Source of the DNA: Colocasia esculenta
Taxonomy: Eukaryota > Streptophyta > Magnoliopsida > Alismatales > Araceae
Assembly (NCBI GenBank): GCA_014218235.1
Contig: CM024761.1
Coordinates: 89,529,968-89,593,967, forward strand
Reading direction: 5' to 3'
Length of the DNA stretch: 64,000 nt
Part shown: positions 20,572 to 31,583 of the stretch, one piece after another
How the letters are laid out: each line of letters starts with the position of its first letter
Position numbering within the stretch: position 1 is the stretch's first letter
The notes under the pieces: generated by a model
Databases searched by the model: none
The model's input: only the letters and a program-made list of their open reading frames with translations
What the model was told of the DNA's origin: nothing
Translations under genes and position numbers: made by a program

Positions 20572-22783
20572 TGTAACGGACCACGTCGTTCAAACCTGTT
20601 AACCTAATAATGAGCTTGACCCGACTCCGCCTCCTGCGAACGAGTCGTAGCCTCGCAAGGGATATCGCACACATGTCTGTGGAAACATAAAGGATCACAC
20701 TGATATATACATAAGATTCTCAATCTCACATATATTTACAATGGATTTACATAGCCAAATTTCAACAAAAGTCAAAGTAAAGTACTCAAGCCTGGGGCAT
20801 ATCCCGAGGTACTACAGAAGGGTAGTCTACACTTTACACTCCTGGGGGCGTCGGCCCAACACCGCTGCAATGTGGCTCCGAACTAGAAGATGGCAGAGAA
20901 ACCTCTTGCTCTCCTTCACCTGTAAGGAGTAGGGGTAAGCCTCGCAAGTCATTGGCTCAGTAGGGAAACTCCCCCAAAACCCGAGCAAACCAAACTCAAG
21001 TACGAAAGCAGGAAACTACGCTACCAATTTATAGATTAAACTGAGCAGGATATTTAAACTGTACATATCACTTACCTTTTGTCGTTAACATAAACCAACT
21101 TAAATAAATAAACAAAAAACCACAACTAGGTGTACGAGCTAAAGTAGAGGTCGCCACACTCGAGTCACGTAAACTGGTTCGCGACACCAGCAACTAACTC
21201 CGACAAACCACACAGGTCTACCTCTCAGCCTCGCAGCCACGGACGAAAGGTCCAGTTGCCGCTCTACTAGAACAGGCCAAACAACTGTGGAGACCAACCA
21301 ACACCACATCTGCGGACCACACTGCCACAGGCCCATGCCTGGCACCTTTAGGGACTCCAGTCTAAGCTCCCTAGAGTGAGGCACTGGAAAACAGAACTAG
21401 CTGGGGCCCAGTACGTCTACTAGTGTCCATGCCCCAAACTACGAGCACGCTACAAGTGACAAACAACAAACTCTCACAAGTCACCGTCCCACTGTCGTCT
21501 TTCCCTCAGCCAGACGTACAACTCAAGCAATAGAGTGAGGGTGTCCAGGACAGACGACACAAACCTCAACGATACATAAGTACCTGGACAAGCCCCGAGC
21601 ACAAACACACGTGCCTGGCTTACAAAGAACTTGAGGCACCCAACTGAAGAGGTAACCACGGTAGGCGTCGTACTACTCGCCACGCACACACAAACCTTGT
21701 GCACACCGCACAAACCACGTGAAACCTCTCGTCAACCATGTGAGCACAACACACTTGTCACGTGAACAACATGCTAACCACGTAAACATCTCACAAGCTA
21801 CGTAAACAACATGTTAGCCTCGAAAACGACATGCTCCACGAGTCCTACAGGTGCCCAAGCACCGCTCACACTACTCATGCACACAAGTTACCGATAATCA
21901 GATAATCTTACTATTTAAAACCTGTACAACAAGACCTCTTAGCTGAGGTCGCGACGTGGGGTAGTGTCGCCTTCATAACGCGACACCATGATAGGTCACG
22001 TCCATAACTTGAACGCGACGGGTCAGCCTATCGCGTCCTTCATATGCAGGAACCCTAATTCGGGATCCTCTCCCTGGATCACCCCCTCAAGCCATGCAAA
22101 CAATGCTTAATTTCCATTTTTTATGCTTTAGTTAATGCCCTAGCATGATATCTACTGATCTCAAAGCAAATAACAATATGTACATGCATCACACACGATT
22201 TCACGATTTAAAATAGGAATAATTTCCCTACCTTCGTGAAGAACGCGAAGAACGGCAAACACCCGGCGTTTCCCCCGCTCCACGCAAGGTCCTCACGGCG
22301 AGAACATGCCAAAAGCACCTCCAAACGGGTGAATCCTCCCGAAAATCGCCACAGCACCTTTCCCTGGCCGAACAGAGCTCACTGCAACTCTGCTTGACTG
22401 AACAAGCTTAAAAATGCATTGAGGTTAAGAACGCGACGCACCCCTCCATCGTGACTTAAACGCGACAGTTTAGGGTGTCACCTTCAGAAGGACGACGTCA
22501 GCATGCTGCTCAACGCGTGACACACAGTAGGCATGCACACGACGACCGTCTCACAGTGGCAAAAAGAATGCGACCCACAGTGTCGTCGCGTTCAGAATGC
22601 GACATCCAGGCCTGTCGCGTTCACAGACAGTGAACTAACAAGTGCTTTAGACCCAACCTGCCGGCCCACATTGCCCTAGAGACCTACATAAAACACCTGT
22701 AACGCACCACATTGGCCACATAGTGGCCATCATTATCACAAAACATAGGATCCACAAGGATCCGAAAAATGCACGATGTTATA
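20572..22783 (-). mobile_element. Solo LTR A inside H 3' LTR
   Basis: Starts TGTAACGGACC and ends GATGTTATA, flanked by the 5-bp direct repeat ATTTA at 20567-20571 and 22784-22788. The expected CA end has become TA, a single C-to-T change. Outside the repeats the H LTR sequence resumes as in N. The minus orientation is inferred because GGTCCGTTACA resembles the 3' end of solo LTR C. There is no internal region, so this is a recombined solo LTR of 2212 bp. Confidence 0.85.
21946..22623. repeat. Dyad-module array e (seven modules) in solo LTR A
   Basis: Modules at 21946-21975, 21975-22004, 22010-22039, 22428-22457, 22457-22486, 22565-22594 and 22594-22623. Arms are close to AGAATGCGAC and GTCGCGTTCA. 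Spacers are gtggggtagt, accatgatag, gggtcagcct, gcacccctcc, agtttagggt, ccacagtgtc and atccaggcct. Neighbours often share one base, giving a 29-bp pitch, or are separated by a short linker (35-bp pitch). This is the best-preserved set. Confidence 0.85.
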
Positions 22784-23389
22784 ATTTATATTTTAGTTAT
22801 CTCTTTACCTTAATGGCTTAAGTTCAATCATTCAAATCACACTCACGAGAACAAGATAAGAGAGGAAGTGCATTCTATATCCAGGGAACTTCAATGGTAT
22901 AACCAACTCGGTCTCCATAAGGGAATCCACGGAGTACAGAGAATTATGGAGGTCTTAAGAGAGAGGTCACTAGTCAACCGATACGGAATGACTGACCGAG
23001 AGTTTCCAATCCCCCAAGAAAGGGCTGCCTATACGTGCATGTGTGTAGTGTAGTACGTGACTCAATTCACAATCCATCGGTCTAAAACATGCGGAAAGCA
23101 AGTAACATGTTGACTTGATATTAAAACATGCACTTAACTCAACATGATTTGCAGTATTTTAAGCTAACATTCATTCACTTTAGTAAGCTAGAACATCAAG
23201 ATGATCAATCAATCATTGCAAGAATAGATCATGTCATTTAAGAGTAAATAGAATAACCTTCATGTTGTTATGGCTTTTGCATGGGTTAACAGGTTTTAGT
23301 CCACTGACAAGATTGCGCAATGTATACTAAGACTACATCATGTAAGGCTGACCCTTTATGCTGTAAAAATGGGCCTCGGTTTGGCCTCT

Positions 23390-23787
23390 AAATCGCGACA
23401 GGTTTAGTCGTCGGATTTAAGAAGACCGTACATGGTTCTGAAACAAGTGCACTATGTGAAAACGTCAAATCACGATGGGACAGTATGTCGCCTTCATCCT
23501 TGAATCGTGACGGTTCGATACATCATGTTGAAGCGGTGTTTTCAAAATAATAATATAAAAACAGAGCAAAAATTATGAGCAAGAAAATGGTCTTAATCGC
23601 GACATCATGCTACGTCGCATTCATGCATGACACGGAAACCCACACGGCGCACAATTTAATGTGTCAGAACACTCAAGGCAAGAACGCAATCACGACATAG
23701 GGTACAATCGCGTTTTAGTTGAATGCGATGGTCTAGTACGTCGCATTCATGCAAAGAAGAAGGCGACGTCTGGTGTCGTCACGTTTT
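23390..23787. repeat. Dyad-module array f (seven modules) in H 3' LTR
   Basis: Modules at 23390-23419, 23467-23496, 23502-23531, 23594-23623, 23687-23716, 23720-23749 and 23758-23787, each with a 10-nt spacer. The module at 23720-23749 has perfectly complementary nine-base arm cores (TGAATGCGA with TCGCATTCA). Spacers include atcatgctac, atagggtaca, ggtctagtac and gtctggtgtc. Confidence 0.85.
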
Positions 23788-24861
23788 TTGTTCTTGCTCG
23801 AAACCGATGAGAACAGTACAACGATGCATGCAACGCTTAAATCTCATGATCTAGGGCTCTTGAGACAAAAATATGAACATGAAATTTGACCTCGGGATGC
23901 GCGGGAACCAACATGAACGTGAAACGCCCTACACATGCACGACCTTTGGAAAATGCTTAATACTCCATGTATACTCAATGAAAATTGGGGAAAACGCATG
24001 CACATGAAAGTAGACTCTATGAACTCCATGATGGTATGTGATTTGATTAGGTTTGGCCTGAGATAACCTACCTTTGACCACTTCCTAGAGGGGTCTTCTG
24101 CAGGTCGATGTAAAAAGCTTGTTGGGGAAAATGGCTTAAATTGGGGGCGTTCTCCTCCTCCTCTGGTGCTCAAGCTCTGCTCTCATGACCCCAACTAATG
24201 GTAAACTCGTCCCCAAGGGTTTCTTGACAAGTATATAAAGATCTAGGGTTGTTTAGGGTTCCTAATACAACTAGGAAAGGAGGGTTGCAGTTTTGGGTGT
24301 AACCCTTCCATGCCCATCCCCAGTAGAGTGTAATGGCCATTAGGAAACTCTCTAGTATGGTTAGGCACGAATTTGGGTTGCCATGTAAGGCTAATTGCCT
24401 TGAAATTTGCCCTAATTGCCTCTTCCTATTTTCTGCTCAATTAGGGTTACGAATTGTATTTTCTTGCTTGATTTTATTCTTGGGCCAGAAGTTGTCCCTT
24501 GGCCCAAATCTGATAATGGGTTATTATTACATGTTGTTTAAAGTATCTCCATCATTTTTATTTAATTTATGATCACATTATCTTCCCATGATAATGGTTT
24601 TCCGACTTTATTTCCTAATTATGATAATTAGTCACAATGCATCATAAACTCAACAATCAGATTTTTTGTCACACGAATTTCTTCGTGGAACATTTAGGAA
24701 TATTGTTTAGGATTAAACTATTATTTTTATGGAATTTTATGATATGTTCTTGCACATGCGATAATGGTATGTATGTTTCTATTATTTCGATAATGTGGAA
24801 ATTATCTATTTTCATTTATTTGAAATTTTTAATTACTAAAAAAAATTTTCGGGGTGCTACA

Positions 24862-24884
24862 CCCTCCCCACTTAAGAGAATTTA
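24862..24884 (-). other. Polypurine tract of H
   Basis: On the minus strand a run ending cttaagtggggaggg directly precedes TGTAGCACCCC, the H LTR start. It matches the tract of N at 39891-39910. Confidence 0.85.
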
Positions 24885-24907
24885 GTCCCCAAATTCATAG
24901 ATAGGAT

Positions 24908-25288
24908 TTATAGTACAAGTGAGGTGTACTTACTTGTGAACAACTCCGGATATCTTTTGCGCATCGCTTCCTCGGTTTCCCAAGTATTGTCTTCTTCCAA
25001 GCATTGATTCCATCTAACCCTTACCAATAGGATGACCTTGTTCCTCAATTGGCACAGTTCCCGGTCCATGATCTTAATTGGCCTTTCCTGATAAGTTTCG
25101 TCTTTGTTGAACTCCAGAAGTCTGTATTCTATAACGTGATAAGGATCGCATACATACTTCGTCAGCATAGATATGTGGAACACATTGTGTACTCCATCAA
25201 GTTGTGGTGGTAATGCCAGACGCTATGCAACTTCACCTACTCTTTCAAGGATTTCTAAAGGGCCAATGAACCTTGGTGACATCTTGCT
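24908..25288 (-). pseudogene. H integrase C-terminus with chromodomain-like tail
   Basis: The frame 25183-24908 encodes MLTKYVCDPYHVIEY and RVRWNQCLEEDNTWETEEA, the C-terminal chromodomain-like segment that directs Tekay-type chromovirus integration. Residues further upstream (25288-25184) continue the integrase but contain a stop. The coding sequence is split here by solo LTR B and resumes at 28713. Confidence 0.85.
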
Positions 25289-28200
25289 TGTAGCACCCTG
25301 GAAAATTCAGTAATTTAAAATTTTAAATAAATAGAAATAAATAATTTATGTATTATCAAAACGGTTGAACTTACGTACCACTATCGTACGTGAGATAACA
25401 CATCGAAAAATTCTGTAAAAAATATAAATCAACCCCAAACATTATTCCTAAGTGTTCCAAGAAGAAATTTGTGCAACAAAAAATCCGTTTGACCAAGTGT
25501 ACGTCGCAATGCGACTGATTATCCAAATTAGGAAACTAAGTCGGAAAACTGTTAACACGGAAATTTGACACGATCATAAATTGAATAAACATGTTGGAGA
25601 GTCTTCCAACATCATATATTGATGACCCATTATCGAAATTGGGCCAATGGATCACTTTTGGCCCAAGAACAAAATGGAGCAAGAAAAATACTAGAAATTT
25701 GCAACCCTAATTAAGCTAAAAATAGAAGGGGGTAATTAGGGCAAACCCCAAGGCAATTAGCCTTTCTTGGCAACCCAAATTCGTGCTTAACCATGGTGGG
25801 AGGTTTCCTAAAGCCTCACACACTCTATTGGGTGAGAAATCCTCAAAATAAGGAAGGTGGAATGCTAGAACCGCACCTTGCCTTTCCTTCACCCAAAGGG
25901 ACTTCCAAAACACACTAGATGCATATATACATGCTATGAAACCCTAGGGGACGAAAATACACATTGTTGGGGTCGTGGGAGGCTGTTCTTGAGCACCCAA
26001 GGAGGAGGAAATTGCCCCCAACTTGAAGCTTCTTCCCTACTGCGCTCTGCATCAACCTGTGCAGATAGCTCATCTTGGAGTCGACCAAAGGTAGGCCAAA
26101 CCCTAACCAAACCATGCAAGACTTATACCTTGGAAATAGGGTCGAGTCTAGTTCCTAATCCCACTGGTTTGACTATTTTTCATTCAGTAGATCGGGTGCA
26201 GTAAGTGTTCTCCTGCAAGTGATCTGAACATGGGTTTTCTGAAAAAATGTGACTTCTTTAACCTAAAAGGTAGGTGATCTCAGACCAAATCTTAAAAAAT
26301 CATATGCAATGTGTATAGCATCAAGTCTACTTTCATGTCCAAGTGGTTTCATCGAATTTCATTTAGTATATCTCGAGTTATAAGCGGTTTGCCAAAGTCG
26401 CACATGTTAATCGAGTTTTATGTTCGTGTGGATTTCATGCACATCCTGAGGCCGTTTTGAATGATTTCAAAACCATAGTTCTCTCCTATTCCATGTTCCC
26501 AACAAATTTTATGTTGACACTTTTGTCCCAAATGCCCTAGATTAGAAGTTATAAGTGTTGCATGGATCGAGCACCTGTTTTCTGCATTTTTCGGCATTTT
26601 CGGGTTGAAGGTTGAATCGCATCCTGACCAGACAATGCTATTCATGGGTCTGGTATTGCGTCGGCTTTTGCCGCCGCAATTACCTTAAACGCATCTGCCT
26701 ATGGCAACATGATTTGGGCGCATCCCGTGCCTCAAACTGTGGGCCGTTGACCTGTCAGACGACCCCTAAAATGTGACGGGTAAGGCCGCCGCGATTCAGC
26801 AGATTTTCCCACCCAAGAATTTTGGCGATTTTTATATTTCTATTTTAAATGAACTTCATGAACGCATCAGGATACCCCGACGTGATTCAATGTAAAAAGC
26901 GACCACATAGGTGGACGCGATTTAGCCTCTTCACAGTAAGCCAGGTATCGACTGTACCATCGTTAGGAAATGCGTCCACTGTGTCAGACGTGTATTTCAA
27001 GGCCTACTCGATGCCTATTTTACATGGTATTAAGTGCATGATTTGCATGTCTTAGTTCTGATCATTTCATTAGGTCTGTTTAATGGCTTAAAATTTATTA
27101 ACCCATTAAAAGCTATAATACCGAATGTTATTCTAAATGCTCTTAATGATGTAACCATTCATGCAACTAGTGATTTACTCTTCCTACGGCTCTATCTTGT
27201 AAATGATCATTGTTACCTTAAAAATGTTGCAAACAATGTTTAGTTAAAGTGCATAGTTTCGTCTCATGTTAAGTGCTTTCCGCAAGTTTGAAACCGATGG
27301 ATGTGGATTGAGATACGTACATCACTACGCACTTGCACATCTAGGCAACCCTCTCTTGGGAATTTGGAAGCTCTCTATCGGTCATTCTGTATCGGTAGAC
27401 TGGCAACCTTTTCCCTAAGACCTCCGTAAATCTCCGTACTCCGTGGATTCCCTCATGGAGACCGAGTTGGTTGTACCATTGAAGTTCCCTAGAGATAGCG
27501 TGCACTTCCTTTCTTCTCTTGTTCTCGTGAGTGTGATTTATAATCTAGACTTAAGCCATTAATGTAAAGATTAAACTAAAGTATAATTTACGCCGTTATG
27601 CTGCCAAAATTATCTCTTGACTATTGTTATCATGAAATCATGTTCACCTTACTTATTACTTGTTCTCATCATCATCATGAACATGACATTACATATGCTT
27701 ACATTTTGAAACTCTTATTGGCCATTAAATGACTGTTGGTATCTACATTTAAAATTAAGTGAGATGCTGACCGGGCATGGCGAGTGTCCAAGGGCTCCAG
27801 TCTAGCACCAATGACGGAGAGTCATAAATATACTGTTAACCATGGGGTATAATGATTACTAGCGTTGCATCTGCGCTGAGAGTACTTGCGTGTTGAATGG
27901 TAGATACAATAACCAAATACATGTGTCCTAGTGTGCATTTCAAGGTGGATCTTTCCTTGGTGTACATTAGTGTCTACGTGCCTGATTAAGTGAATCGTGT
28001 TAAAAGTTCGTGCTCGTGCTTGCTTGCTTGCGTGATATGGCCATCCTACATTTATTGCAATTAAAGTGATATCTTGCGTGCTAGTTACATGCCTCACTAT
28101 TGATACTCTCTTGCTCGTTATATCGTTCTAGATCTTGCTCTATCATGATCACTCTATCTAGCTTGTTTCATGTATCATGTTTTAATAAGTTTTATACGTA

Positions 28201-28707
28201 CATGCATATCATGACAATCATCATGCTTACCTAGTTCTAAATTTCTAATCACTTATATCATTGCCCGTACATTGAGATATAAATCCTACTAGGCTAGTTT
28301 GCTCATTCCCTACTTTTAACCATTCTAGGTGATTATGAAATTCAAGAGGAGGAGCAAGTCGAGGATGGGAATGCGTCCGAGTGATGAGCGTTCCAATACT
28401 TGAGTCTATCTATAGTTAGTTTGCTTTGAGTGTTAGAACAATGTAGTAGGAAGTGAGGAATAAATGTACTTTGCCTTTTATCGAGTCTTAGTCATGTTAT
28501 ACAATGTTTAAGAGTTGTATTACTTCCTTATGATACAATGAGATGAGATTTGAATATAATTTCCATTGAGTTCAATATTTGAGCCCTATGATGATGTTGT
28601 GTTGTTACACTTAGTGCGTGCTAGCTAGAGGCTTATTTGCCGACTGTTCACGTCTCAGAATATCCACTCGAATTATCTGAACTATTATCTACTGCGTAAT
28701 TCTGACA
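25289..28707 (+). mobile_element. Solo LTR B (same family as N LTRs) inside H pol
   Basis: Starts TGTAGCACCC and ends TCTGACA, flanked by TTGCT (25284-25288) and TTGCC (28708-28712). This is a 5-bp duplication with one change. The interrupted integrase reading continues across it. Blocks such as the 27450-27540 segment and the block 27650-27850 match the N LTR in order. Length is 3419 bp, without an internal region. Confidence 0.88.
26614..26996. repeat. Dyad-module array g (seven modules) in solo LTR B
   Basis: Modules at 26614-26643, 26653-26682, 26686-26715, 26768-26797, 26859-26888, 26894-26923 and 26967-26996. The one at 26653-26682 has an almost perfect stem, ATTGCG(T)CGGC against GCCG(C)CGCAAT. 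Spacers include ctgaccagac, ggcttttgcc, tgcctatggc, gggtaaggcc, aggatacccc, cacataggtg and cactgtgtca. The last resembles cactgtacca of array d. Confidence 0.82.
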
Positions 28708-28712
28708 TTGCC

Positions 28713-30191
28713 TTTAATTCCAAACCTCCTAATTCCACGGCCTGGAGATACTTTTAGGAACACGTGATCACCAACCTAAAACTCCAGGTCTCTCCTTCTG
28801 TTGTTTGCATATGCCTTCTGCCTTTGTTGTGCTACTGCCATTCTTTCTCTGATAAGCTTTACCTTCTCTATAGTTTCCCTTATCATCTCTGGTCCTAGCA
28901 ATTGTTTTCACCAACTTCATACCAACAGATTGGAGATCGACAGCTCCTGCCATAAAGTGCTTCAAATGGTGCTATTTGAATACTGGTCTGATAACTGTTG
29001 TTCTAGGCGAACTCCACAAGAGGTAAGTGTTCATGCCAACTACCTCCAAATTCTATAACGCAGGCACTAAGCATATCTTCAATTACCTGATTTGTTTTCT
29101 CTGTCTGACCATCAATTTGCGGATGGAAAGCCGTATTGAAATTCAGTTTAAATCCCAAGGAATAGTGTAGTCCTTCCCAAAAAATGGGATGTAAATCTAG
29201 GGTCTCTATCAGACACGATAGACATCGGTACCCCATGTAGTCTAACAATTTCCTTCACATACAAAGCGCCCAGAACATCCACTGTCCACTTGTTCTTTAC
29301 TGGTAAAAAGTGAGCGGACTTGGTCAAGCGGTCGACGATCACCCATATGTCGTCGAATCCACCTCTAGATTTAGGCAGTCCGAAAATGAAGTCCATCCCT
29401 ACACCTTCCCATTTCCATGTCGGGATTTCTGGGGGTTTAAGTTTACCTGTAGGTCGCAAGTGTTCTGCTTTGATTTTTTGGCAGGTTAAGCATTTGGCGA
29501 CATATTCCGCCACCTCCCTCTTCATATTTGGCCACCAAAAACTTCTTTTCAAGTCCTGGTACATTTTAGTAGTTCCAAGATGAATGGTATACCTAGTCTT
29601 GTGAGCTTCTTCCATTATTGCTTTCTTTGTGTCCGCATGGTCGGGTACATAAACTCGGCCACGGAACAACAATCTTCCATCTTCTGTTAGGGAAAAATCT
29701 TGCCTTTGGTCCAAATTAACTTTAATTTCCACGAGCATAGGGTCATTGTCTTGAAGTGCTATAATGTCTTCAAGTAGAGTAGGTTGTGTTCTAACACTAG
29801 CAATCAGACGTCCCTTCTTCTTAGTGTCGGCATCTATATCCAGCTTGGCAAAGTCTTCTAATAATCTCCATTCACCCACCATGAGACTTGACAAGGTAGC
29901 CATTGGCTTCCTACTAAGAGCATCTTCCACGACATTTGCTTTTCCTGGATGATATTGGATAATGAAATCGAAGTCTTTGAGATACTCCAACCACCTCCGC
30001 TGCCTCATATTCAACTCTTGCTGAGAAAACAAATACTTCAAGCTTTTATAGGCAGAAAACACAATGAACTTCTCACCATATAGATAGTGATGCCATATCT
30101 TCAAAGCGAAGACTATAGCAGCTAGCTCCTGATCATGCACAGGGTAGTTGTCTTCATGCTTCTTTAATTGTCTAGAGGCGTAGCATAACAC
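28713..30191 (-). pseudogene. H RNase H end, integrase HHCC and core
   Basis: The 347-residue frame 30191-29148 starts in RNase H (LCYASRQLKKHEDNYPVHD). It contains the integrase zinc-binding domain (H in HKTRYTIH, CLTCQK) and the first catalytic Asp (GMDFIFGLPKS) and the second (SDRDPRF). An extra T near 29170 shifts the frame. The next frame, 29248-29003, carries TDGQTE-like QIDGQTEKTNQ with the catalytic Glu and ends at TAG 29005-29003 (EFA then stop). The remainder to 28713 encodes the strand after the core, again with stops. Confidence 0.88.
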
Positions 30192-30200
30192 CTTCCCATT

Positions 30201-31118
30201 TTACATCAATACACAGCCTAGGCCGTTCCCGGATGCATCTGTATAGACTTCAAAACTTTCCCCAGTTACTGGCAGCATCATTATAGGTGCTGAAGTGAGA
30301 TGCTCCTTCAATGCCCTGAAACTCTCTTCACAATCGGCGGTCCATGTGAATGGATTCTCCTTCCTGGTAAGTCTGGTCAATGCTACCACTATCTTTGAAA
30401 AGTCTTTGATGAAACGATGATAATAACCAGCTAGACCCGGAAAGCTTCTGATTTCTGACACAGTCGTCGACCTTTCCCAATTCTTCACAGCCTCTACTTT
30501 AGATGGATCTACAGAGATTCGCTCCTTGGATATGATGTGGCCAAGGAAGGACACTTACTCCATCCAGAATTCACACTTGCTAAGTTTGGCATAGAGTTGA
30601 TTGTCTCTAAGCACTTGCAGAGCAATCTTCAAGTGTTCTTCATGCTCTTCCTTAGACTTGGAGTAAATAAGGATGTCATCAATGAATACCACTACGAATT
30701 GGTCTAAGTATGGCCTATAGATATTGTTCATAAGTTGCATAAAGGCCGCTGGAGCATTCGTTAAGCCAAAAGGCATAACCACGAACTCATAGTGAACATA
30801 TCTACTTCGGAATGCAGACTTGTGTATATGCTCTTCTTTGATTCTTAGCTGATGGTAGCCAGATCTTAGATCGATCTTGGAAAAGTATTGTGCACTAGAG
30901 ATCTGATCAAATCGCTCATCGATGCGGGGCAGTGGATATTTGTTCTTTATTGTCAATTGCTTTAATTGACGGTAATCAATGTAGAGCCTCATTGACCCGT
31001 CCTTCTTCCTGACAAACAGTACTGGCACTCCCCACGGGGATGTGCTGGGCCTGATGAAATCTTGATCTAACAACTCTTGGATCTGTCTTTTTAGTTCCTG
31101 CAATTCAATAGGGGACAT
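30201..31118 (-). pseudogene. H reverse transcriptase and start of RNase H
   Basis: Frame 31118-30555 holds the reverse transcriptase fingers and palm: RLYIDYRQLKQLT, KIDLRSGYHQLRI, VVMPFGLTNAPAAFM and the catalytic VVFIDDILIYS. TAA at 30557-30555 then splits it. Frame 30554-30201 carries SFLGHIISKE, LAGYYHRFIKDFSK and the RNase H motif EVYTDASGNGLG, ending in TAA at 30203-30201, where N has a glutamine codon. The catalytic Asp pair is intact. Confidence 0.9.
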
Positions 31119-31252
31119 GCGATATGGAACTTTGGATACAGGGGCTGCCCCAGAGAGTAACTCGATGGTAAAGGTTACCTCCCGTTCAGGTGGTATTCTG
31201 GGTAAGTCTTCTGGGAATACATCGGGGTACTCTCTAGCTATGGGAATATCTT

Positions 31253-31578
31253 CTAGAGTAGGTTTCTTCTTTCAGTCGCCATGACCAAAACTAGAAAGGC
31301 ATCACAACCCTGGTGGATCAATTTGGAAGCTTTTAGGGAGGATATCAAAACAGGGTGTTTATGGTAGCGGGTGCCAAGTAGTGATAGGGTTGGAAGGTTT
31401 GGTCTTTTAAAGGTGACCCACCTATGATGAAAATTTACATCGTCATCATATTCAATCAACCAATCAACACCCAATATGGCGTCATAGCCCTTCATATCTA
31501 AGCAGATGAGATTGGCAGGGAGATTGTGCCCTCCAATCATGGTTTCACATTTTGGTAGATAGTGTATGAGCTTGGATT
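31253..31578 (-). pseudogene. H protease C-terminal part and linker
   Basis: Encodes the post-catalytic half of the aspartic protease (YLPKCETMIGGHNLP, YDAILGVDWLIEYD). A single-base deletion near 31260 relative to N throws the frame off before reverse transcriptase. The catalytic half lies at 43537-43700, separated by the whole of N. Confidence 0.85.
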
Positions 31579-31583
31579 CCGAG
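31579..31583 (+). repeat. Target-site duplication of N, left copy (CCGAG)
   Basis: CCGAG at 31579-31583 and again at 43532-43536 bracket element N exactly. Removing N plus one copy restores continuous protease coding in H. Confidence 0.95.

Larger units (their letters stand above)
19420..24861 (-). repeat. 3' LTR of H, interrupted by solo LTR A
   Basis: Plus-strand ends are TGTCACATCCC and GTGCTACA. Without the insertion the LTR is about 3.2 kb. The block near 19420-19530 (cggaaaatattttggag, then gcctctagctagcaagca) matches 46305-46415 and, in reverse, the ends of the N LTRs. It contains dyad array f (23390-23787) and short blocks shared with the N LTRs. Confidence 0.88.

Noticed and set aside
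20572..22783. Second LTR of H rather than an insertion
   Set aside because: It is flanked by ATTTA duplications, and the H LTR sequence resumes on both sides in the order seen in N.
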